DNA from: Lethocerus indicus
Taxonomy: Eukaryota > Arthropoda > Insecta > Hemiptera > Belostomatidae
Direction: 5' to 3'
Assembly (NCBI GenBank): GCA_019843655.1
Contig: JACDQD010000007.1
Span: 23,516,365 to 23,580,364, forward strand
DNA: 64,000 bases
Below are positions 53,201 through 63,161 of this stretch, in pieces. Below the pieces are notes generated by a model. That model ran no database searches, was not told the origin of the DNA, and worked only from the letters and a program-made list of their open reading frames with translations. The first letter of the stretch is position 1, and every line of letters begins with the position of its first letter. The translations under genes were made by a program, and so were the position numbers.

Positions 53201-53419
53201 TATCTATTAAAATATTAAAATTGTTCCTGCTTTGCATTTCAGATGTTGAACAAGACAGAAAACGATATGGCGATGAAGGATTTCAAGATGACACTGTGCT
53301 CTAAGATCATGGGCGATAAGCCGAAGGAGTGCATGGCTGCTCCGAACAGCGCCAGCCTGGCCACCATAGCCACCATCTTCTTCCCGATAGCAACATCCCT
53401 CCTTATCTCGAGACTCTAA
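16771..53419 (+). CDS. GILT-like thiol reductase, five coding exons, 34-kb first intron
   Basis: Gamma-interferon-inducible lysosomal thiol reductase family. Coding exons are 16771-16851, 51307-51441, 52632-52811, 52923-53069 and 53243-53419; every junction is phase 0 with GT-AG ends, giving 239 aa. Residues 1 to about 22 form a signal peptide with an Ala run. The mature part opens VNVGVYYEALCPDS; the thioredoxin-like active site is CPDS at 38-41, a C-x-x-S form also seen in other insect GILTs instead of mammalian CxxC. The GILT signature is present as CHHGEEECYGN..C at 85-100, where mammals have CQHG. There are five N-glycosylation sequons (N62, N78, N82, N149, N184). SVPTVVFNN (173-181) matches the conserved region near the cis-Pro. 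Residues 217-239 form a hydrophobic tail suggestive of a GPI signal. Members reduce disulfides in endolysosomes and act in insect immunity. The enzyme call is firm; linking exon 1 over 34 kb is inferred from phase and family fit. Confidence 0.9.
17429..17516. repeat. 14-bp minisatellite
   Basis: About six perfect copies of ctatactatactaa in a head-to-tail array of about 88 bases, some 580 bases inside GILT intron 1. The unit itself contains the shorter repeat ctata. Near-identity of the copies points to recent expansion and probable length polymorphism. Confidence 0.95.
30120..30288 (+). other. possible alternative first exon inside GILT intron 1
   Basis: A GC- and CpG-rich patch includes a (TG)n(CG)n run at 30229-30245. 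It ends in an ATG at 30274, four sense codons (TTT TAC GTG AAG) and the donor GTAATG. The exon end is phase 0 after AAG, the same as GILT exon 1, so splicing to exon 2 would give MFYVK-VNVGVYYEA.. without a signal peptide. The patch resembles a promoter plus 5' UTR. It is also possible that this is chance: the frame is only five codons and the upstream limit is arbitrary. Confidence 0.2.
32698..32715 (+). promoter_or_regulatory. CTCF-like insulator motif
   Basis: agcgccatctgccagcgg is close to the insect and vertebrate CTCF core read on this strand (GCGCCMYCTRSTGG), with two mismatches in the 3' part. It sits in a locally GC-rich block (about 32460-32790) inside the long intron. Motif-only prediction. 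Confidence 0.3.
34095..34205. promoter_or_regulatory. candidate enhancer with paired homeodomain-type sites
   Basis: The block contains two near-copies of cggccgattaactccgg (34095-34111; cggccgataactggccg at 34182-34198) and two copies of aattagagc (34114-34122 and 34159-34167), each with a homeodomain ATTA/TAAT core, plus further TAAT motifs. Such repeated spacing of sites in a long intron is typical of developmental enhancers. Function is not shown. Confidence 0.3.
34854..34877. repeat. short (TA)n microsatellite
   Basis: About 24 bases of alternating TA in the GILT intron, flanked by GC-rich sequence, which makes it stand out. Confidence 0.9.
39279..39399. repeat. fold-back element with terminal inverted repeats
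   Basis: acgttctctaa at 39297-39307 is inverted exactly as ttagagaacgt at 39379-39389. The match extends outward as ataacaccc (39279-39287) against ggatgttat (39391-39399), with an 8-9 base insertion in the left arm. The interior holds several gttaa/ttaac motifs that could also pair. About 121 bp long, non-coding, MITE-like. No clear target-site duplication. Confidence 0.5.
41820..41851. promoter_or_regulatory. inverted pair of forkhead-type sites
   Basis: tgtaaac (41820-41826) and gtttaca (41845-41851) form an inverted repeat, and each matches the forkhead (FOX) core GTAAACA. A third gtaaac core begins at 41829. They lie in a GC-rich patch of the GILT intron. Motif-only prediction. Confidence 0.25.
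44235..44278. repeat. (TA)n microsatellite
   Basis: About 44 bases of alternating TA in the GILT intron. No other feature nearby. Confidence 0.95.
51307..51441 (+). CDS. GILT exon 2, active site
   Basis: Encodes 45 residues from VNVGVYYEALCPDS to LVPYGKAT, containing the C-x-x-S redox motif and the conserved LVPYGKA strand of the family. Acceptor TTTACAG, donor GTGAGT. Intron 2 (51442-52631, 1190 bases) contains no feature I can support. Confidence 0.95.
52632..52811 (+). CDS. GILT exon 3, GILT signature
   Basis: Encodes 60 residues, MTKNENGTYNFS then CHHGEEECYGNKVQAC, ending GMEYPLKK. It carries the family signature (C-x-HG-x2-EC-x2-N-x4-C) and two sequons. Acceptor TTTTCAG, donor GTGATT. 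Strongly family-typical. Confidence 0.95.
52923..53069 (+). CDS. GILT exon 4
   Basis: Encodes 49 residues from CTDELNMAEDQISMC to SVPTVVFNN, the part equivalent to the mammalian EYVPWVTVNG region. Acceptor GGTACAG after a 111-base intron, donor GTAAAC. Confidence 0.93.
53243..53419 (+). CDS. GILT exon 5, C-terminal Cys pair and hydrophobic tail
   Basis: Encodes 58 residues, MLNKTENDMAMKDF.., with two Cys (200, 211) that match the C-terminal pair of the family, then NSASLATIATIFFPIATSLL and ISRL before TAA. The hydrophobic end has small residues before it and no charged cytoplasmic tail beyond one Arg, as in GPI-attachment signals. A single-pass anchor is the alternative. Confidence 0.93.
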   Translation: MLNKTENDMAMKDFKMTLCSKIMGDKPKECMAAPNSASLATIATIFFPIATSLLISRL

Positions 53420-53635
53420 GCCGAGCAAGAAGAACAACAACAAATTCTGCAGCAATCTCTTATCAAATTTTGCCTTACTGTGTGTGAAGAAAAATAGAAA
53501 GAAAAATGAATTGAGAGCCCAAAATATTGCAAACAATTGCCAACGAGAAGCGGAGGAAAAGAGTACTAAAATTTTGTATTATACCGAATATTTTCAGAGA
53601 TCATTTATTCATTTATTATATATTAATTATTATAA

Positions 53636-53641
53636 AATAAA
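53636..53641 (+). terminator. candidate poly(A) signal of the GILT gene
   Basis: AATAAA about 217 bases past the stop codon, the first clear canonical hexamer I see downstream. The region is AT-rich, so chance occurrence is possible; others occur further on. Confidence 0.5.
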
Positions 53642-54738
53642 TATACATAAGATAATGTTAATTATTTTGTTTGAGTGGTCGCATAATTTAAAAAAAGAAA
53701 GAAATATTGTATTTAAGAGAAATTTCCGAACGCATTTTAGTTCTTGATTTCAAGATTAAACAACAAAATTGCGGTATTCATTTTATGTGGGGGGGAACCA
53801 AGTATGTTCGTACATTTTAAATTAGATTTTATTCTTTAGTTATATCTGCAGGAAGGATAAACATTGATTATGTTTAGGTTCCATTTCAAAGTTTATTGTT
53901 ATTAGTACAAAATACCTGAGAGAAAATATTTTAAAATTGTATTATCCTTGTTTATTTTTTTGCTGAGAGTTTCGTTGTCATTTGAAGAGTTATAAGGTGC
54001 AACGAATTTCTGAATTTTTCTTCTTATAATTTATTTTTCTACAATTTAAGAATTTAATAGATCGAGGAAATTATTATTAAATTAATAAAAAAATATATAA
54101 TAAAGTTGGAGGGATGATCCAGTTAATTAGGATACATAAGAGATACTTCTAGTACAAGTGTGTAGTCATTGAAATAAAAAAAAATCGTGATTATTAGATT
54201 TATTATTTTTTAATCCGTAACTTTGCTTTTAAATATACATCTCATATTGAACAAATTCCATACAGACATTCCTTGAGATTCAAAAAATTGTGTTGAAGGA
54301 CCTGTTATGAGGTTGTCAATTTCACCTTTGTCTGCTGCTGTAGTTTTCTTGTCACATTAATATATATAAGCATTGGTGTTTCATACTTTTTCTTTTTTCC
54401 AAGGGTAGTATTTCTGTAATTGTAAATGTAAATGCACTGTATATCTAATGGTTATTAATAAAATGGAAACCATAAAATAAGAATTAATTTTTTAATGAGG
54501 AATTTAAAATCATAATATTTGAACGAAATCACGTGATACCACGCCAACTTTGTGAGCATATTCTAACTTTAACCTACTCTTCGCTGTCTTAAGGTAGGTT
54601 TTCTGATTGGACGGTAAGTATTACCTATTGAATTGATAAAATTGATATCAATTATATAAGATATGACAATAGCGTGTTCCTAATTAATTTGTATGATTTT
54701 TAAATGTGTGAAGGTTTCCGCGCCCAGAACTTTAATTA

Positions 54739-54966
54739 TCACTAACCAACCTCCGGTAGGATCGCGTAATAGTGTGGGAAGCTGTGGCGGGATTTTTCCT
54801 GTGTTTGGAAACAACCTGAGCGAGTTCCGCCGGCAGGGTTATTTAGAAACAGAAAACAGGTGGTTTCCCAGAAACAGGAAAAATCCCGGAAGAACATGGG
54901 GTTAGCAGAGGTTGGCTAACCGAGGTTCTTCCCACAGCTTTACCTGATCCTACCGGAAGTTAGTGA
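54739..54966. mobile_element. MITE-like fold-back element
   Basis: About 228 bp that pairs with itself over most of its length. The left end tcactaaccaacctccggta (54739 on) is inverted at the right end, ..taccggaagttagtga (to 54966). Inside, cgggatttttcctgtgtttgg is inverted as aacaggaaaaatcccg, and gtgggaagctgtgg as cccacagctt. The GC content contrasts with the very AT-rich flanks. There is no coding capacity. A DNA-transposon-derived, non-autonomous element is the best reading; the mobilising family is unknown, and I see no unambiguous target-site duplication. Confidence 0.7.
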
Positions 54967-55429
54967 CAAATCAATATCTAAATATTAAATAAGGCTCAGG
55001 AAATAAAAATATTATTGTCATAAATACAACAAAGATTATAAAGATTGATTAAAAATATAAATAGTAATTTTTAAATAAATTGCATACCGTATAAAAAAAA
55101 TAATCAGAATAAATAAACCTTTCTTAAATATGGATCCACTATAATGGATCAATTATAATTTCATTATTCATTCTCTACGGATAGAATATTAAACCAGGTA
55201 ATAATATTGAACGTGTATTGCTTAACAACAAATAATTCACAGGGGTCAGTTCTCACTGAGCGTAAGATTACAACTTGGAGATCGGAGTGTTGAAATTGGC
55301 TAGTCGACTATGGTCAATATTAGTTCAAACCAATGAGAAATCTTTGTAAATGTTAATAAACCTCGAGACCAGTAACACGATACCACACTGTCGTATTGTG
55401 CAGATATAAAAAGTGTGGGGCAACCCAAA

Positions 55430-55498
55430 ATAATGAGTAATTCTCCCGCTTAGGGGAGTGTCATGAAATCGCTCATTATGCATTACTCCAATTGGAGT
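55430..55498. repeat. cluster of nested hairpins
   Basis: ataatgag (55430-55437) pairs with ctcattat (55472-55479) around an inner ctccc/gggag stem (55443-55447 with 55454-55458). A perfect 14-base palindrome, actccaattggagt, follows at 55485-55498. The density of pairing is high for so short a stretch. It could be a remnant of a fold-back element or a structured RNA. Confidence 0.4.
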
Positions 55499-58400
55499 CC
55501 AGTCTGTTTACGAATATCCCTGCAAGATTAATGTTCAACACGTAGTTTTAGAGATATAACGATTTAAATTGGGACATAATTTCGTCACGGCAGTCGGCCG
55601 AAATTCGCCCCTTGGACTTAGAGCTGGGACAAAAGTAAGACAACAGTCCTAAAAGGCCTAAAAACGTTGATTATTAACTCATATTTCGTTCTTTCGGATA
55701 TATGTATAATGTATTTGGGTATCAGGAGCCTGAAAATTAAATTCCTTGAAACCACAATTTTTACCAAGATCAGTATGTCGAAGCAGTGCAGATTGATAGG
55801 AGTAACATTTAATGTTAAGAATTAATAACATGTCAAATGACGAATATTTGTTGTGATTTGATAGTACGATTCTGTTTTAGTTCTTTTATCCATAGCCTAG
55901 GGAAATTATTTTTAACAAACAATTTTATTCATAATAATCTCCTAATGCTCAACAGATTTGAGTATCTATTCTAGGATTCTGTCACTTCTGTTTTAATAAG
56001 GTATAATTATCAAATGGGAAATGAGTCCCATTACTTTATAGATAACTATAGATGTAGTTTGCAGAATCAACAGGAAATGTATAGAGTAAATAATATGATC
56101 ATATAATAAAATAAATAGTAATATAAGATAATATAAGATAATATAATAGTGATTTTAAAAATATGATTTAATCATTTTTATGTTGATTTATACTGGTCAT
56201 TAGCCAAAACAGTACACAATAACCAAAAATAAATTAAATTAAGAACTGTACTGGTTCATATTAAGTATAATAAGATTCAGGATTATACTTATATAACTGC
56301 CAATTGTAGTACTTGTATCACTACTTATAAATACGAATTAGTTCTAAATTCATTCAATAAATATAAAAAAAAACCTAAAAAGCAGATAAAATTCCATTAT
56401 TTATTTGACTTTATTTATTTTATTTGTTTTGTATTTAGTTTAGAAACAAAGATATTTTTTTCATTTTTAATATATGAGTTATGCTGACATAAATGTTTCT
56501 ATGAGCCTCCCGATAATGAAGATAGGTGTGAATTATTCATATGAAGAGGCCAACAAGAAACATATATCATACTGGACATATTCTATTCAAGAATAGCAAC
56601 TCATTTAATATAGGATATTGTTGTGCGGGCATTGTTGTTTTAATGATACTCGTAGGAATGTAATAATACTAAGTAATAATATGTTTGTGTACTGCAGTAC
56701 TGTCACATATAATTATTTAGAGCTATATCTCGATTAAATGAGCTGCATATAATTGTAGAGAAAGGATATCCTTTTATATAATAAGGCATTATACTTTCCC
56801 ACCTCAAATTTGGGTCTTTGGTTATAGACTAGAAAAATATTTTTTGTAATTTCATTCTGTTTTTATATTATTACTATCCCAAAATATAAATAAACAATAA
56901 TGTAATCACAAATAACATACATTTATTCTGAATGATGAAGAATTGTATAAATTAATTTACATAATTTATGTGCTTTTTTTATTCTTACCTTCATATTGAA
57001 AAAATATATTTTTTACATTACTTACATTAAATAAAATTTTGTAACATAATAAAATTATTTTAAAATACTGGAATAAAATTCATGAACTCAGTTACACTTG
57101 ACATATAGGATAGAAATGAAAATAATCAGTATAAGAGTAAAGAAATAAACCAAAATAAATAAAATAATTATTTGTTGATCAATAGTAACTAATAAGACTG
57201 GTGTATGTAATTGAAAACTTTCAGTACATTTTATAATTATGTATTAAATAGAATACATGTGCAGTTTAAACATAGACAAAATACCTACTTGGGGGTCCCA
57301 AAGTAGACCATGAGTTGATTACAGAAAAGCTTGCAAGATGTCGTTGACAGCAGTAACTAGCCCTTCTGAAGTAAGGGGTTCGCGTTAGTTTTTTCAAATT
57401 GAGCATCAGGATTTACATAGTGCTATTTACATTTATGCGTATTTTGAAATTAAATATTTGGTTCCTTATTGCAATAATTATCGCAATGTCTGTAGTTTGT
57501 AACTTGCGATAGTTTTACTTCTTACTTATTTTTATGTACTGTAACTTTTTTGGTGTAATTCTTTTCAGGAATATGATTTTCTATTTGATCTTATGGTCAT
57601 AACTTCGAGTAATACCTAAAATAAAAACGACCCTATTATTTAACCGGTTGGTAAACGGTTATCAATTTCGTTTGAAAAGTTCAGTTGATCTTCAGGCTGG
57701 GGTGTGATAAGACACGTATTGTTTTATAAACCTGTTAAGTCAAACCGGTATTTGGTCGGCACATTACAGAAAATACATAGAACGCTTAGAACCGCGATTA
57801 TTCGGAACTTTTAAACAAAACGGACATAAAATCATAAAAACATATATTTTACAATCGAGCAGTGTCGTGGTTGCCGTTATTTGATGCAGTAAAATCATCA
57901 AATCACTCGAATAAATTAATTTCACTAACAGGTTGGGTTATGATCGATTATGATAATGTTATCTTGTTCTTGTAGTGGACGTAAACAAAGACATAAGAAA
58001 AATCTTTAAGTGGACGAATTATTTCGTCATGAAGGCAAGTTTGTGCAGGTTTTTATCTATTAATCATGTGCTCGTGTACACACAACTACATAGTCAGAGT
58101 GGCATTGAAATCATTTCATATAGGTCCGGTTAATCGCCTTCTAGCTTGACGTCGGCTGGACCCACATTAGGCGGTGTTCATGTAGGACAGATTTGCCCAT
58201 ATGTCACAAGAAAAACGCAGACGGACACATGTTTTTACATCTGGCAGCGGTTTTTGTTCTAGAGTCGGTAGGGTTCCTCGCCTAAGTGGTTCCATTAAAC
58301 CGACTGGAGTGTCCTCGTTTCGACTCAACCTAACGAGACGCCAAACCTACATTACTTAAAACGGGTTCCTTGGTCACACGCCTTCTTCAGTATTTAAAAA

Positions 58401-60306
58401 CTTTGGCTTAAAAATTTAACTTGTTTAACTTTTATTTTATTTTAACTGATTTAACTGGATTTAAAAACTGGTTTGGCTGTCGTTTTTATTCTGAATTTGT
58501 GATATAGATCGGCCAATTCCTAAATCTTGAAAATTAATAATGATGTACTCACTCTGAATCAGTGTTAAATGAGAGAACGAAAACCCAAAAGTCATCAGGA
58601 TAAAATAAATTTTACCAGGATTTATATAAGATATACTATTATATAATACCATTTAATAGTATACTATTTTAGTATTCCTTCTATTATAGTATGTCATTAC
58701 AATTTAAGGGTTGTAGTTTCTACGATAGTTTAAACCATTCCCGTGATCCTTTACATGATTTTCTCCGTTGTTCTGTTTGTGACAATGCCGATTTTGACCT
58801 TCCCCATCACTAGTAGTGGGCCATTCTGCCGTGAATGTATATTAATAGTCCTGTGTGCCGGTTGAACGCATCTCTGTTTATTCATTAACGGGCAGCTATT
58901 AGAATAGCCCATGTCCGAAAATGGTTTGGATATTGATTGGGTAGAGAGGGGAGGCGGGCTACTGTTGTATACCGAGAATTAGAGAGCTATAGTTAATGGA
59001 TGGGCCGTGATGTATTCCCAGGGGAGTACAATGAAGATCGGGAGATGTATCATTATCCCTAAGTGCATTGGCTTTTATTGTTTCCACATTAATTTAACTC
59101 GCGTTTAATTTTGGCAGGATAGCCAGAAAGTACCGAACTATTGAAATGTAACTATTGTAATGTATATAATATAATATTTATTATATATGCTTCTAAAACA
59201 AAAAGTAAGTAGTAATAATTCAATATGCGAATATGTATATGAGTGTATATTTATACATTTGGCGATTTAATAAATTAAAATATAACAGAGCTCAACATAT
59301 TATTCTCGTAGCTTATCAAATTTGGGATTCGAACCGTAAGTATTTCGGCGTGAGAGGGTTGTCAAAAATACCGCCGTCCTAAGTTTGTTTGTGTATTTTC
59401 AGTTTTCAATTGTCTCTATTCACCTGTTGTGTTGAGTGCTGTTCGGGGGCACAAATTAACATAAAACGCTCGCACGAGTGGGCCCCACTTCCGCTCAAAT
59501 GCGGGCCGGTTCCGCTTCCACATTTCCACGACTATGACACGTTCAGTCCAATGTTCCGACCCAACGCTCCAAACCAACTCCGCCAGGGTTATTATTTTTG
59601 TGAAGATTCAATTCACCCGAATTCACAGTTAATTCCTGTTTCGATGCCAATAAACGTTTGTTAGGGGCGGTGAACTATAATATTGGACTCTGTTACGGTC
59701 TCAGTGCTTCGGTGTTAAAGCATTATGCTTCCGATAGGGTCTATGGAAAGCTACTAAAACTAATCTGTATTGTGATTTTATCACTTCATTTCATTAACTG
59801 CAATTTGCATTGTTTTATTTTACTAAAATTTGCTGCAGGATTTTCCTATTTGATTAGACTAATATCGTAGAATTAAGAGAGTCAAAATAATTTTGAATTT
59901 TTATCAAAAAATAAATAAAAATCGAATATTTTAAGTAGTGCATTTCATTTTGAGCGAAATATATTCCATTAATTATTTCACACTGGTTTATAAGTATAAG
60001 TACAAGTAAGGGTGGGGGGGACTGAAGGGTCTCGCCAATATAATCGGTGATAGGATTTTTAATCTTGGCGCTCAAGTTTAAGCACGTAACGCGTCTGAGG
60101 AAAATACGATTGCAAATCGAGGACCAAATCGACAATATTAACGTAATGCCAGAATCACCGATGCTCTATAGGTTTACAATACAATTTCCGAAGTTCCACT
60201 ATTAAAAATGACGCGACCTAAAGAGAAGTTTTAAAATATATAACAGCAGTTGTGGGAAAAACGAATTATTAGATCTTAAATTTAGATAATATAGTGCAGT
60301 ACTTAC

Positions 60307-60346
60307 AGATCTTCCCGTCGACAAAGCTCCTGCGAGGCACATTAAT
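60307..60346 (-). other. possible 40-base internal exon
   Basis: On the minus strand this is bounded by the acceptor TATTGTTTTCAG and the donor GTAAGT, both near-ideal, and the sequence between is GC-richer than its surroundings. One frame reads INVPRRSFVDGKI and stays open; a second frame is also open (LMCLAGALSTGRS). I recognise neither. If real it belongs to a minus-strand gene whose other exons I cannot identify. Confidence 0.3.
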
Positions 60347-63035
60347 CTGAAAACAATAATATAGGTTAAAATATGAGTACACGCATAAATACATAAATGT
60401 ACATAAACATTTGCATAAATAAATATATATATTTGTGGTTATGTAGTGGTGTACAATCATTGTACAATGCTTGAGTACAATAATCCACTATTCAACGCGA
60501 TTTCTCCGTGCACGGGTTCCCAATAACGCCTTAGTAGGCATTTACTTATAGAAAACCGACCTGCAAGTCGAGATCAAACGTCTGATTTCCCGTTCTTATT
60601 CTGAATGCATCATTATCTTGAGATTTGTGATATTTCGTCCTAAATAAAAGTTGAATTAATTTCGAACAGGCAGAAAACCGCAAAGAATTGACGAAGATTT
60701 AATACAAATTTAATTCCGGCCGAACTTTATTGAAATTCTCCCTGTGAAAAATCTGCGATCACTTCCGCTCGTCGCCGGTATATTTCAGTCAACGTTTAGG
60801 AATCCGATTTTTCGGTTGCGATATGGAAAAACTTTTTTTCGCCGATGGAAAGGAGGTGGGAGGGTGGCGCGGAGGATTGAGGTCGTGCCGCTGTGAATTG
60901 AAAAGCGTGTTTAATAAGCCGGAAAATTGGAATTCATAAATTTTCCCCACTCCCCACAGCGCCGGACAACATCCCTGCGGAGGATTTATAATGTCAATAA
61001 CTAGGAGGAGTGTCGAAACGCGGAAGAAAGAGAAAAAACTACCCCCCGGCTCTAATGCGATATTCCTTTGAGCGGTCCGGTCGCCCTTCGACCCTCCGAC
61101 TTTTCCCAGAGTTACTACTTCGCCCTTTCGGCGAGTTAAAGTTTTATTGGCAATCAGCCGTGTCACAAAGTCCCCGCTCTGTTTTCCGAGACCGCACAAC
61201 TTAATTGTGTGTGCACTACTAAAGGAAACTAAAGGAAAAATACCCGGGGGTAGACTAAATAAAACGACCGAAGAGAAATACAGAAGGAGGGTGCGCAATC
61301 TCGTTATCCGCGCGTTGAAATTCAACCCGCTCCCCGACGAAAGTGCAATTAAACCTCCTTGGAGAATTGTCTCATACGTAACGGAGAGAACTGGGAATCT
61401 AATTACAAGTATTATCACATTTAATGATGTGTGGGATCATTACTTTGGAGGCGGTGGTGGTCCTCCGGTATTGTAATAAAAACAATAATACTCCTTTTTT
61501 ATACAATAATCTACAATTTAAACAGTTAAAAAAACTGTCAAATGTGATACGGAAAAGCAAACTGACGAATCTTCTGCACAACGGACCCAGGTGCGAGTGA
61601 TAATGATAACAGTGACAGTAACTAAACGTCTAGGGTTAATGCATTAGTATGAGGAAAGAAACTACATAGTGGTAGTTTTGTTCTTAGTGGACTAAATAAT
61701 CTTTCTTTTCCTTGTAACCTAATATTGTATATATTTGAGCTAATTGTATTGTTCTCACAACAAACCAATGTTGTCTTATTAATATAATGAATTAACTGTA
61801 TTAATACTTAAAACTCAAAACTACTTTTGGCTATATTGTGTGCTACAGGTAATAGTTTTTATGGTATTCTCAACCGCTGTAATAGTAATAGCACTATTGT
61901 GGTACTTAGAACATAGTAATAGTACAAGTGTTTATTATATGTATACGGGCATTTGAAAATACATTAACACTATACACATGGAATGAGTAAATGTCAAATG
62001 CCAGCTTCAACTTGCAAACTTCCAGTTCCACCACGCCTCTCTGAGAGAGCATGTATTTTGCTTGAACATGAATTGACCAATTTATTTAGTAAGTTTGTTT
62101 TCAGAAATCAACGACAGTCAATTTCGTAACTGGAAATTTCACATACACGCAGACATAAGTCCGTGCATGTATTTTGTTTATTTGTGTGCTCTGTTAATTA
62201 ATTTGCGCCGTCCAAACGCTAAAGTGACCTATACTGAATGTCCAACTCGTTTATAGAAATATTTCGGAATTTGTTTGACATGTAAATGACTCGCACTGAT
62301 GTAAACGAAGGAGTTAAACAACAGAATTACACGATTTGTTTATTAAGTTTTGATTTCCAATTTATTAAAAAACAAGTTATAATTAAAGTCCATATTGTGA
62401 CCTACATTCTAGTTATCGACTCAGTCAATGTCCTTTCGGTCTTGTACTGTCAAGTTTTCTTATTACTTTCAATTTTGTCGATGTTGCGTAAGTAAACAAT
62501 TGCCTGTATCTATTGATGATAAGTAAAATCATTAGTTTTCCATCATAAGCCAGTAGATTCAAAGTTTTACCACCTTTCACATTCGATTCCTCCCCTTAAT
62601 GGGAGGTATTGGCTTATACCTCCCCATAATTGCCAAAGGAATTAGCTCTAATTCTCTGGAATACACATTTATAATTATACATTAATTTTAATCATTTAAT
62701 TCTTTTATAATTGAATACACTACATATATTGGAACAACCTATCTCAAGTGGTCCAGTTATTTAGATAGGTCAGAAATATTAGTAGCTTCCTGTTATAATA
62801 AATAAATGGGAAATAATATTTTAACTCCGTAATCGATAAACGAATTGAAATTTGCCGCAATAGGTGATTCCACAATGGAATTAAGCTGTACATATTACAC
62901 TGAGTAATATAGAGCCAATGGGGACAATTTCTGATACCCCATTGGCAATTGGTACTTTGGCCGTACCCGAGCTTTAACTCATATTGGGACTTGGAAACTA
63001 ATCCACCGGCAACCAACTATTCGGGTTTAAACAGC

Positions 63036-63161
63036 TCACAAGGGGGTTGTGTAGCCTGGCATATTTCCGCTCTCTCCTTCCTCAATATCCTGCTGAGTAC
63101 TCCAATTCTGAGTGCTGATATTCTGGCGCCTATCGTCTTCATTCAACTCGTGCACTAGATG
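63036..63161 (-). other. short coding-like open frame, unrecognised
   Basis: A 41-residue open stretch starting HLVHELNEDDRRQ and ending SGNMPGYTTPL before TGA, bounded upstream by an in-frame TAG that could serve as a splice acceptor (gtgacttag). A GTGAGC donor overlaps its end (GT at 63039-63038). The acidic/polar composition differs from the Phe/Ile/Lys-rich chance frames nearby. ELNEDDRR is faintly like the Tc1/mariner transposase pattern LNxDDxxRR, so a transposon relic is an alternative to an exon. Confidence 0.2.

Noticed and set aside
59318..59340. tRNA B-box-like ggttcgaatcc on the minus strand
   Set aside because: The flanking bases do not form a 5-bp T-stem and I cannot build the acceptor or anticodon arms; at most a degraded tRNA-derived repeat.
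60789..61418. 209-codon open frame on the minus strand
   Set aside because: Longest open stretch outside known genes, but it has no recognisable domain, no signal of coding composition, and partly overlaps open frames on the other strand; the local sequence is GC-richer, so stops are rarer.
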